A stretch of DNA of 20,522 nucleotides. Origin: a bacterium. GTDB taxonomy: Bacteria > JAMCPX01. The stretch spans positions 1 to 20,522 of the forward strand of contig JAJYLM010000019.1 in the NCBI GenBank assembly GCA_021787655.1, in the 5' to 3' direction. Both the position numbers and the translations under genes were made by a program. Below, piece by piece: positions 1-8,094 of this stretch; the stretch's first letter is position 1; each line of letters begins with the position of its first letter. The notes below the pieces were generated by a model that was given only the letters and a program-made list of their open reading frames with translations, had not been told where the DNA came from and ran no database searches.

Positions 1-2
1 CG

Positions 3-2810
3 AAAGAGGACATCATCGACACGGTGCGGTACCTGTTCGAGCTGAAGAACGGCAGGGGCGATGTCGACGATATCGATCACCTGAGCAACCGGAGGGTGAG
101 GACCGTCGGCGAACTGCTCGAAAACCAGTTCAAGCTCGGCCTGCTCAGAATGGCAAAGACCGTCAAGGAGAAGTTCACCCACGATCTGCAGACCCTGATG
201 CCGTCGGAGCTGATCAACCCCAAACCGGTCACTGCTGCGATCAAGGAATTTTTCGGCGGCAGCCAGCTTTCGCAGTTCATGGATCAGACCAACCCGCTCG
301 CCGAGATCACGCACAAGCGGAGGTTATCGGCACTCGGACCGGGAGGTTTGACCAGGGAGCGCGCCGGGTTCGAGGTCAGGGATGTTCACACGACTCACTA
401 CGGCAGGATATGCCCGATTGAAACCCCCGAAGGCCCGAACATCGGTCTGATAGCGTCCATGAGCACCTACGCACGGGTCGACGAGTTCGGATTCCTCAGG
501 ACGCCGTACCGGGTGGTGAAGAACGCCGTCGCACTCGACGACATCATGTACATCTCGGCGATCGACGAGGAAAACAAGACGATAGCCCAGGCGAACACGA
601 TGCTCGACGGCAAGAACAGGATCGTCGAAGAGTATGTCGCGGCGCGCAGGAACGGCGACTTCCTCATGGTGCACCGGGACGAGGTCGATTTTATGGACGT
701 CTCCCCTGCACAGCTCGTTTCCGCAGCGGCGGCGCTGATACCGTTCCTGGAACACGACGACGCAAACAGGGCACTGATGGGATCCAACATGCAGCGGCAG
801 GCAGTGCCGCTGGTCAAGACCGAAGCACCCCTCGTTGCGACCGGTATCGAAAGCTATGTGGCGAGGAATTCAGGCGTCGTCCTGACTGCGGATGACGACG
901 GTGTCGTCACCTCCGTCGATGCGCGGAAGATCGTCGTCCAGTACCCCAACAAGACCAAGGGGCCGACGGTCAAGATCTACAACCTTCACAAGTTCCAGAA
1001 ATCGAACCAGGGGACCTGCCTGAACCAGGTACCGACCGTGCAGGTCGGCCAGCGTATCAGGAAGGGAGACATCATTGCGGACGGTGCAGCCGTCGCCAAC
1101 GGCGAGCTGGCACTGGGACGCAACGTCCTGGTCGCGTTTATGCCGTGGGGGGGCTACAACTACGAGGACTCGATCCTGGTCAGTGAGAAGATCAACAAGG
1201 AAGACGTTTTTACCTCCATCCACATCGAAGAGTACGAATGTGCCGCCCGTGAACTCAAGGTCGGCAGGGAAGAGATAACAAGGGACATACCGAATGTCAG
1301 CGAGGACAGCCTCAGGGACCTCGACGAGAGCGGTATCGTCAGGATAGGTGCAGAGGTGAAACCGGGCGATATCCTCGTCGGCAAGGTCACCCCGAAGGGC
1401 GAATCCCAGCCCACGCCCGAGGAGCGGCTGCTCAAGGCCATCTTCGGCGACAAGGCCGGCGACGTGAAGGACACATCGCTGCGCGTCAAGCCCGGCGTCC
1501 ACGGGACCGTGGTCGACGTCCGGATATTCTCGAGGAAGAGCGCGCCGGACAAGGACAAATCCAAGGACCAGGAGCTTTCGAAGCTGCACACGGATCAGGA
1601 GGAAGAGCTCGGTATCATCGAGGAGACCATGAAGGACCACCTGACGAAGCTGGTGCTCAACGAGAAAGTCAGCGAGAAGTTCTCTGACGAGCGGCGAAAG
1701 ATCCACCTCAAGCACGGCGACGTCATCACCAGGGAGATCATCGAGAAGCTCCCGATCGAGAAATGGGCGGGCGTCACCTTCACGGCGGGCGCCAAGCTGC
1801 AGGAAAAGGTTGCCAAGGTCATCGAATCGACGATCGAGCAGAAGGACATGATAAAGTCCATCTTCGAACAGAAGATCAACAGGCTCAAACGGGGCGATGA
1901 ACTGCCGGTCGGCGTGTTCAAGCTCGTGAAGATCTTCATCGCAACCAAGCGGAAATTGTACGCAGGCGACAAAATGGCAGGCAGGCACGGGAACAAGGGA
2001 GTCGTGTCCAAGATCGTGCCGGTGGAAGACATGCCGTTCCTGCCGGACGGCAGGGCGGTCGATATCGTCCTGAACCCGCTCGGCGTGCCCTCGCGGCTGA
2101 ACGTCGGCCAGATTCTGGAGACGCACCTCGGCTGGGCAGCACGAAGCCTTGGTGAACAGCTGCAGGAATATATGGACGACAACTACGGGCCAAAAGACGT
2201 CCGCGACTATCTCAAGGACGTCTATAAGAACAGCGAGGTCTACAAGTACATCATCGAGATGAACGACGACGAGATCGTGGAACTCGCCCGGAAGATGAAG
2301 AAAGGCATCAAGATAACCACCGAGGTCTTCAACGGCGCGACGGAAAAGGAGATCAAGGAGCTGCTCAAGCTCGGCAATCTTCCAGAGGACGGGCAGATCA
2401 CCCTGTACGACGGCAGGACCGGGGACCCCTTCAGGGCACGGATCACCGTCGGTGTCATGTACATGCTGAAGCTCCATCACCTCGTGGAAGAGAAGATCCA
2501 CGCACGTTCGACGGGACCATACTCGCTCGTGACCCAGCAGCCGCTGGGAGGTAAGGCACAGTTCGGAGGACAGCGGCTCGGCGAAATGGAAGTCTGGGCG
2601 TTTGAGGCCTACGGCGCGGCGTATTCGCTGCAGGAGATGATGACCGTGAAATCCGACGACATCGTCGGCAGGACGAGGATCTTCGATTCGATCACGAAGG
2701 GCAAGTATAACTTCGAGCCGGGCATTCCCGAGTCCTTCAACGTACTCGTACGGGAACTCAAGAGCATGGCTCTGGACATTGATTTGATAGAAAAGGACCA
2801 ATTAGAATAA
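3..2810 (+). CDS. rpoB: RNA polymerase beta subunit, 5'-truncated by window edge
   Basis: This is the beta subunit of core RNA polymerase, which forms one side of the catalytic cleft and the rifampicin pocket. The reading frame is open from base 3, so the start codon lies upstream of the window and roughly the first 400 residues are missing; 935 codons are visible. The first visible residues include the DVDDIDHL and NRRVRTVGE blocks. The rifampicin-resistance region follows (SQLSQFMDQ, then THKRRLSALGPGG), with the residues equivalent to E. coli Q513, D516, H526 and S531 unchanged. Further on are the universally conserved TPKGE, KMAGRHGNKG and the C-terminal GGQRLGEMEVWA region that packs against beta-prime. 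The gene ends 29 nt before rpoC, as in the usual rpoBC operon. Identification is essentially certain. No insertion or frameshift was seen in the visible part. Confidence 0.98.
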   Translation, partial: KEDIIDTVRYLFELKNGRGDVDDIDHLSNRRVRTVGELLENQFKLGLLRMAKTVKEKFTHDLQTLMPSELINPKPVTAAIKEFFGGSQLSQFMDQTNPLAEITHKRRLSALGPGGLTRERAGFEVRDVHTTHYGRICPIETPEGPNIGLIASMSTYARVDEFGFLRTPYRVVKNAVALDDIMYISAIDEENKTIAQANTMLDGKNRIVEEYVAARRNGDFLMVHRDEVDFMDVSPAQLVSAAAALIPFLEHDDANRALMGSNMQRQAVPLVKTEAPLVATGIESYVARNSGVVLTADDDGVVTSVDARKIVVQYPNKTKGPTVKIYNLHKFQKSNQGTCLNQVPTVQVGQRIRKGDIIADGAAVANGELALGRNVLVAFMPWGGYNYEDSILVSEKINKEDVFTSIHIEEYECAARELKVGREEITRDIPNVSEDSLRDLDESGIVRIGAEVKPGDILVGKVTPKGESQPTPEERLLKAIFGDKAGDVKDTSLRVKPGVHGTVVDVRIFSRKSAPDKDKSKDQELSKLHTDQEEELGIIEETMKDHLTKLVLNEKVSEKFSDERRKIHLKHGDVITREIIEKLPIEKWAGVTFTAGAKLQEKVAKVIESTIEQKDMIKSIFEQKINRLKRGDELPVGVFKLVKIFIATKRKLYAGDKMAGRHGNKGVVSKIVPVEDMPFLPDGRAVDIVLNPLGVPSRLNVGQILETHLGWAARSLGEQLQEYMDDNYGPKDVRDYLKDVYKNSEVYKYIIEMNDDEIVELARKMKKGIKITTEVFNGATEKEIKELLKLGNLPEDGQITLYDGRTGDPFRARITVGVMYMLKLHHLVEEKIHARSTGPYSLVTQQPLGGKAQFGGQRLGEMEVWAFEAYGAAYSLQEMMTVKSDDIVGRTRIFDSITKGKYNFEPGIPESFNVLVRELKSMALDIDLIEKDQLE

Positions 2811-2839
2811 GCATTCGCATATAAGCAGAGGAGGATACT

Positions 2840-5800
2840 ATGGAAGAAGGTTTTTTCCTGCATGAAAAGCCTAAAAATCCAAGTGAAATAGCAGCCGTCA
2901 AGATTGGCATCGCTTCGCCGGAAAAGATACGGAGCTGGTCGCACGGGGAGGTCAAGAAGCCCGAGACCATCAATTACAGGACGTTCAAACCCGAGAGGGA
3001 CGGATTGTTCTGTGCCAAGATCTTCGGTCCGATAAAGGATTACGAGTGTCTGTGCGGAAAATATAAACGGATGAAGCACCGCGGCGTCGTCTGCGAAAAA
3101 TGCGGCGTCGAGGTCATCCAGTCGAAGGTCCGGAGGGAACGGATGGGGCACATCGAACTGGTGACCCCGGTTGCACACATCTGGTTCCTCAAGAACGTTC
3201 CGAGTCCTATCGGAAACCTGCTCAACCTGACGGCGCGGGAACTGGAGCGCGTCGTCTATTTCGAGTCGTATATCGTGATCGATCCCAAGGCGACCCCCCT
3301 GAAGGAGAAGGACCTCCTCAAGGAAGAAACCTATCTGCAGCTCCTGAAGGAGTACGGACCCACCGGGTTTACCGCAAAGATGGGCGCCGAGGCGGTCAAG
3401 GAACTGCTCGGGAGGATCAACCTCGACAAGCTTTCCAAGGACCTGAACAAGGAACTCAAGAGCACGAACTCGGATCAGAAGAAGAAGAAGATCGCAAAAC
3501 GTCTCAAGATCGTCGAGGCATTCAGGCTGTCCGGTAACAAGCCGGAATGGATGGTACTCGACGTCCTGCCGGTCCTGCCGCCGGAACTGCGTCCCCTCGT
3601 TCATCTCGAGGGAGGCCGTTTCGCGTCCGCGGACCTGAACGACCTGTACCGGAGGATCATCAACCGGAACAACCGGCTGAAGAAGCTCCTCGAGATCGAT
3701 GCACCGGACATCATCGTCCGCAACGAGAAGAGGATGCTGCAGGAAGCGGTCGACGCCCTGATCGACAACGGCAAGCGGGGCAAGGTCGTGACCTCGGCGA
3801 ACAGGAGGGAGCTCAAGTCCCTCAGCGAGACCATCCGCGGCAAGCACGGGAGGTTCAGGCAGAACCTTTTGGGCAAGCGGGTGGATTACTCTGCACGGTC
3901 GGTCATCGTCGTCGGGCCGGAGTTGAAACTCCAGCAGTGCGGCATACCGAAGCAGATGGCCCTCGAGCTGTTCAAGCCGTTCGTTTACAACAAGCTTGAA
4001 GAGTACGGCTATGCAACAACGATCAAGACTGCAAAGAAGATGGTGGAGAAGGAGAAGCCCGAGGTATGGGATGTCCTTGAGGAAGTGATCACAGAGCACC
4101 CCGTATTCCTGAACAGGGCACCGACCCTCCACAGGCTCGGTATCCAGGCGTTCGAGCCGATCCTGGTCGAGGGGAAGGCCATCCAGCTGCACCCGCTCGT
4201 GTGTCCGGCGTTCAACGCGGACTTCGACGGCGACCAGATGGCTGTCCACGTCCCGCTTTCGATCGAGGCGCAGACCGAGGCACGGATACTCATGATGTCG
4301 ACCAACAACATCCTTTCCCCGGCAAACGGAAAACCCATCATCAATCCGACGCAGGACATCGTGCTCGGACTGTACTACATGACAAAGCCGAGCGCCTACG
4401 TGAAAGGCGAGGGCAAACGCTTCTCGAGCCACGAAGAGGTCAGGATCGCCTATGAACTGAAGGTCGTTGACCTCCATGCCTGGATCAAACTGAGGCTCAA
4501 CGGCAAGATGTACGAGACCACGGTGGGACGCAGCCTGCTGATCGATATCCTTCCGCCGGTGATCCCGTTTGACAGCATCAACAAGGTCATGGGCAAGAAG
4601 GAGATAGCGAACCTCATCGAGTTCTGCTACAAGGTCGCCGGCGAAAAGGAGACCGTCCTGCTCGCAGACCGGCTCAAGGACATCGGATTCAGGATGTCGA
4701 CCGAGGCGGGTATCTCGATATCCATCAACGACATGAAGATTCCGCCCAAGAAGTCGGAGATCATCAGGAAGGCGAGCGAGGAAGTCCAGCAGATCATCGA
4801 GCGGGCGAACGAACGGCTCCTCTCTGCAGGAGAGAAACACAACCAGATCATCGATATCTGGGCGAAGACCAGTGAGAGCGTCGCGAGCGAGATGAAGAAA
4901 GAGATCGCGGGCGACGTCACGGTGACGCGTGACGGCGTCCAGCGGAAGGTGCCCAGCTTCAACCCCATCTACATCATGGCAGACTCCGGCGCACGGGGAA
5001 GCGATGAACAGATCAAACAGCTCGCAGGGATGCGGGGACTCATGACAAAGCCGTCCGGCGACATCATGGAGACGCCGATCCTGTCGAACTTCAGGGAAGG
5101 ACTGAACGTGCTCGAGTACTTCATTTCGACGCACGGTGCACGGAAAGGACTTGCGGACACGGCATTGAAGACATCCAACTCCGGCTATCTGACGAGGAGG
5201 CTCGTGGACGTCGCACAGGACGCCATCATCGAAGAGATCGACTGCGGCACGCTTGACGGTATCGTCATTACGCCGCTGATCGTCGACGGCGAGGTCGTCC
5301 AGAGTCTCGGTGAGCGTATCATCGGGAGGGTCGTGCTGACCGACGTCGTGGATCCGTTCTCCGGCGAGGTGCTCGTCAAGGCGAACGAACTGATAACGGA
5401 CGACCTGGTGAAGAAGATCGAGGACGCAGGTGTCGAGAGCGTCGTCATCCGGTCGGTACTCACCTGCAGATCAAAGGGCGGAAGGGTGTGTGCGAAGTGC
5501 TACGGGCAGGACCTTGCCCGGGGCAAGCAGGTCGATATCGGCGAGGCCATCGGTGTCATCGCTGCCCAGTCGATCGGTGAGCCCGGCACCCAGCTGACCA
5601 TGCGGACGTTCCACGTCGGCGGTACGGCCAGCAGGAAGGTCGAACAGAATTCACTCGAAGCAAAGTACGACGGTATCGCGAAGTTCATCGGTTTGAAGAC
5701 CGTGAAGAAGGAAGACGGTACCATCGTCGTCATGAACCGGCACGGGGAAGTCATCATTGCCGAGGAAAGCGGTCGTGAGAAGGAACGGTACAAGATCGTG

Positions 5801-6964
5801 TACGGCGCCAACCTCAACGTCGAGGACGGCGCGAAGATCAAGACCGGCGACATCCTTGCATCATGGGACCCGTACGCAAGCCCGATATTGACCGAGGCCG
5901 GGGGTATTGTCCGGTACGGCGATATCGAGGAAGGTGTGACCGTCGAAGAGACATGGAACGAACAGACCGGGCGGTCGACGAAGATGATCATCGAATCGAA
6001 GGACCCGGACAAGCGTCCGCACATCTCCATCGTGAATGACAACGGCGTCACGGTCAAGATACCGGGCACCAATACGCCGGTGTTCATATCCCTGCCGATC
6101 AAGGCGGAACTCGTGGTCAAGGACGGGGAGAAGGTCAAGGCCGGAGACATGCTGGCAAAGATTCCGCGTGAAACCACCAAGACGAAAGACATCACCGGCG
6201 GTCTGCCGAGGGTCGTCGACCTGTTCGAGGCGCGCAAACCCAAGGAGTCCGCTGTCATATCCGAGATCGACGGTGTCGTGCATTTCAGCGACGACATCAA
6301 GGGCAAGACCACGGTCATCGTGGCCCCGTCAATCGGTGAATCGGCGACCTACCATATCAGCAAGGGCAGGCACATCAACGTTCAGGACGGCGATCATGTG
6401 AAGGCAGGAGAGCCGCTGACAGACGGTCTGGTCAACCCGCACGATATCCTCAGGATACTCGGCGTGAAAGAACTGGCGAAATTCCTCGTGAATGAGATCC
6501 AGGAGGTCTACCGGTATCAGGGCGTCAAGATCAACGACAAACACATCGAGGTCATCGTCCGGCAGATGGTGCGCAGGATCAAGGTCAGCGATCCCGGCGA
6601 TACGACGTTCCTTCCGGGAGAACACGTGGAGAAGTACAACTTCGAGGACGTGAACCAGAGGATCATCTCGAAGAACGGGAAACCTGCCGTTGCAGAGCCG
6701 ATGCTCACCGGTATTACCAAGGCCGCACTGAGCACGGACAGCTTTATCTCTGCTGCATCGTTCCAGGACACGACGAAGGTACTGACCGAATCCGCCATCA
6801 TGGGCAAGGTCGATCATCTCAGGGGACTCAAGGAGAACATCATCATGGGCAGGATTATCCCCGCAGGTACCGGACACGAGGAATACAGCGAGGTCAAGCT
6901 CGGTATCGAGCCGGTGTACGAAGAGGAAAAAGCAGAGGTCAAGAACACGACCAACCAGGGCTGA
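2840..6964 (+). CDS. rpoC: RNA polymerase beta-prime subunit
   Basis: This is the catalytic beta-prime subunit of RNA polymerase, complete at 1374 residues, close to the usual ~1400. The start ATG is preceded by a strong GAGGAGG ribosome site about 7 nt upstream. The N-terminal zinc site is C70, C72, C85 and C88. The catalytic NADFDGD motif carries the magnesium-binding D461, D463 and D465. The second zinc site is C802, C876, C884 and C887. The bridge/trigger region shows AAQSIGEPGTQLTMRTFH, and the C-terminal part contains the clamp-proximal segment TDSFISAASFQDTTKVL. The gene lies 29 nt after rpoB and is certainly cotranscribed with it. The unusual point is the neighbour: the next gene is pheS, not the frequent rpsL. 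Nothing in the protein itself looks aberrant. Confidence 0.98.
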   Translation: MEEGFFLHEKPKNPSEIAAVKIGIASPEKIRSWSHGEVKKPETINYRTFKPERDGLFCAKIFGPIKDYECLCGKYKRMKHRGVVCEKCGVEVIQSKVRRERMGHIELVTPVAHIWFLKNVPSPIGNLLNLTARELERVVYFESYIVIDPKATPLKEKDLLKEETYLQLLKEYGPTGFTAKMGAEAVKELLGRINLDKLSKDLNKELKSTNSDQKKKKIAKRLKIVEAFRLSGNKPEWMVLDVLPVLPPELRPLVHLEGGRFASADLNDLYRRIINRNNRLKKLLEIDAPDIIVRNEKRMLQEAVDALIDNGKRGKVVTSANRRELKSLSETIRGKHGRFRQNLLGKRVDYSARSVIVVGPELKLQQCGIPKQMALELFKPFVYNKLEEYGYATTIKTAKKMVEKEKPEVWDVLEEVITEHPVFLNRAPTLHRLGIQAFEPILVEGKAIQLHPLVCPAFNADFDGDQMAVHVPLSIEAQTEARILMMSTNNILSPANGKPIINPTQDIVLGLYYMTKPSAYVKGEGKRFSSHEEVRIAYELKVVDLHAWIKLRLNGKMYETTVGRSLLIDILPPVIPFDSINKVMGKKEIANLIEFCYKVAGEKETVLLADRLKDIGFRMSTEAGISISINDMKIPPKKSEIIRKASEEVQQIIERANERLLSAGEKHNQIIDIWAKTSESVASEMKKEIAGDVTVTRDGVQRKVPSFNPIYIMADSGARGSDEQIKQLAGMRGLMTKPSGDIMETPILSNFREGLNVLEYFISTHGARKGLADTALKTSNSGYLTRRLVDVAQDAIIEEIDCGTLDGIVITPLIVDGEVVQSLGERIIGRVVLTDVVDPFSGEVLVKANELITDDLVKKIEDAGVESVVIRSVLTCRSKGGRVCAKCYGQDLARGKQVDIGEAIGVIAAQSIGEPGTQLTMRTFHVGGTASRKVEQNSLEAKYDGIAKFIGLKTVKKEDGTIVVMNRHGEVIIAEESGREKERYKIVYGANLNVEDGAKIKTGDILASWDPYASPILTEAGGIVRYGDIEEGVTVEETWNEQTGRSTKMIIESKDPDKRPHISIVNDNGVTVKIPGTNTPVFISLPIKAELVVKDGEKVKAGDMLAKIPRETTKTKDITGGLPRVVDLFEARKPKESAVISEIDGVVHFSDDIKGKTTVIVAPSIGESATYHISKGRHINVQDGDHVKAGEPLTDGLVNPHDILRILGVKELAKFLVNEIQEVYRYQGVKINDKHIEVIVRQMVRRIKVSDPGDTTFLPGEHVEKYNFEDVNQRIISKNGKPAVAEPMLTGITKAALSTDSFISAASFQDTTKVLTESAIMGKVDHLRGLKENIIMGRIIPAGTGHEEYSEVKLGIEPVYEEEKAEVKNTTNQG

Positions 6965-7006
6965 GACGGACGGAACGCTGCCATGCATGGTGCATTCGAT
7001 GCTGTA

Positions 7007-7035
7007 TGCGGGCTGCCCGCGACGCGGAGCCCGCA
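7007..7035 (+). other. GC-rich inverted repeat between rpoC and pheS
   Basis: TGCGGGCT (7007-7014) and AGCCCGCA (7028-7035) are perfect 8-bp complements around a 13-nt loop in the 96-nt rpoC-pheS gap. No T-run follows, so it is not a standard intrinsic terminator. It could be a Rho-assisted pause or terminator, an mRNA processing site or a leader structure for pheS. The pairing is direct observation; the function is not known. Confidence 0.45.
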
Positions 7036-7037
7036 GG

Positions 7038-7056
7038 TATGCCAGGGGACGGCATA
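7038..7056 (+). promoter_or_regulatory. pheS ribosome-binding site in a predicted hairpin loop
   Basis: TATGCC (7038-7043) pairs perfectly with GGCATA (7051-7056), leaving the purine-rich AGGGGAC as a 7-nt loop. That loop holds the only Shine-Dalgarno candidate for the pheS ATG at 7061. A short stem exposing or restraining the ribosome site is therefore possible. The stem is weak (6 bp), so regulatory meaning is speculative. Confidence 0.35.
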
Positions 7057-7060
7057 ACCT

Positions 7061-8092
7061 ATGCCGCCGATCGATGAACTCATCGGGCAGCTGGACACAA
7101 TCCGGCAGCAGGCAGAACAGGAGCTGACAGCCGCCGATTCGGCCGAGAAGCTCGAGGCATTCAGGATCCGCTATTTCGGAAGGGCTTCGGGCGTGCTGAC
7201 CGGGCTGATGAAAAACCTTTCGGCACTTTCGCCGGAAGACAGGGCGGTCTTCGGCAAGGCTGCAAACAGCACCAAGCAGAAGCTGCAGGACCTGCTGGAT
7301 CAAAAAGCCGGAACCATGGGCAAGGGGACTGCTGCACCTCATACGGATGCCTGGCAGGACATTACGCTGCCCGGGAGGGGCATCGCCCGCGGCCATATCC
7401 ACCCGATCACCAGGGTGCTGGGCGAGGTCGTCTCCATATTCTCGACCATGGGCTTCTCCATAGCCGAGGGTCCGGAGATCGAGCTCGATTACTATAACTT
7501 CGAAGCGCTGAACATGCCCGGGGATCACCCCGCGCGGGACATGCAGGACACATTCTATCTTCCCGGAGGGTTCCTGCTCAGGACACAAACCTCCCCGGTC
7601 CAGATACGGACCATGGAAAAAACGCCGCCGCCGGTGAGCATCATTGCACCGGGAAGGGTATTCAGAAGGGACTGGGACCTCACCCACACCCCCATGTTCC
7701 ATCAGGTCGAAGGGCTGCTCGTCGACAGGGGTATCAGCATGACCCACCTCAAGGGCGTTCTGGAGGCCTTTTTGCGGGCGTTCTTCGGCATGGACACGAA
7801 GATCCGGTTCAGGCCCAGCTATTTTCCCTTTACCGAACCGAGCACCGAGGTGGACATCGGCTGTATCTTTTGCAAAGGAAAAGGCTGCAGGGTGTGTAAA
7901 ACGTCAGGCTGGCTCGAAATACTCGGCGCCGGCATGGTGCATCCCGAGGTCCTGAAGCGCGTCAAGTACGATACCGAGGTCTGCACCGGGTTTGCTTTCG
8001 GTATCGGGATTGAGCGTCTCGCGATGCTGAAATACAACATCGGCGATCTCAGGATGTTTTTCGAAAACGATCTCAGGTTCCTGAGGCAGTAG
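7061..8092 (+). CDS. pheS: Phenylalanyl-tRNA synthetase alpha subunit
   Basis: This is the catalytic alpha chain of the alpha2-beta2 class II enzyme that charges tRNA-Phe, 343 residues, normal length. An N-terminal coiled-coil tRNA-binding arm (about residues 1-90) precedes the catalytic core. Visible landmarks are GHIHPITR, the ALNMPGDHPARDMQDTF block, motif 2 (FRRDWDLTHTPMFHQVEG) and motif 3 (GFAFGIGIERLAML). A CxxC-x4-CxxC cluster (C268, C271, C276, C279) lies in the core, as in many bacterial PheS proteins, and may bind zinc. The start ATG follows a moderate AGGGGA site about 11 nt upstream; no better in-frame start was found. It is 96 nt after rpoC and 2 nt before pheT. Finding pheS directly behind rpoC is less common than behind rplT. 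Confidence 0.97.
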   Translation: MPPIDELIGQLDTIRQQAEQELTAADSAEKLEAFRIRYFGRASGVLTGLMKNLSALSPEDRAVFGKAANSTKQKLQDLLDQKAGTMGKGTAAPHTDAWQDITLPGRGIARGHIHPITRVLGEVVSIFSTMGFSIAEGPEIELDYYNFEALNMPGDHPARDMQDTFYLPGGFLLRTQTSPVQIRTMEKTPPPVSIIAPGRVFRRDWDLTHTPMFHQVEGLLVDRGISMTHLKGVLEAFLRAFFGMDTKIRFRPSYFPFTEPSTEVDIGCIFCKGKGCRVCKTSGWLEILGAGMVHPEVLKRVKYDTEVCTGFAFGIGIERLAMLKYNIGDLRMFFENDLRFLRQ

Positions 8093-8094
8093 GC

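Noticed and set aside
260..350. Rifampicin-resistance substitutions in rpoB
   Set aside because: The key residues equivalent to E. coli Q513, D516, H526 and S531 are the sensitive type; differences in the block are conservative and lineage-like.
870..2801. Very long open frame antisense to rpoB (and a similar one antisense to rpoC at 2609-5134)
   Set aside because: These mirror the strong codon bias of the GC-rich sense genes. The translations are low-complexity in Asp/Leu/Val/Arg, match no family, and lie opposite unmistakable RpoB and RpoC.
2779..2808. Possible internal rpoC promoter (TTGATT, 18 nt, TAGAAT) at the end of rpoB
   Set aside because: The -35 match is weak, the region is AT-rich coding sequence, and rpoBC cotranscription explains rpoC expression.
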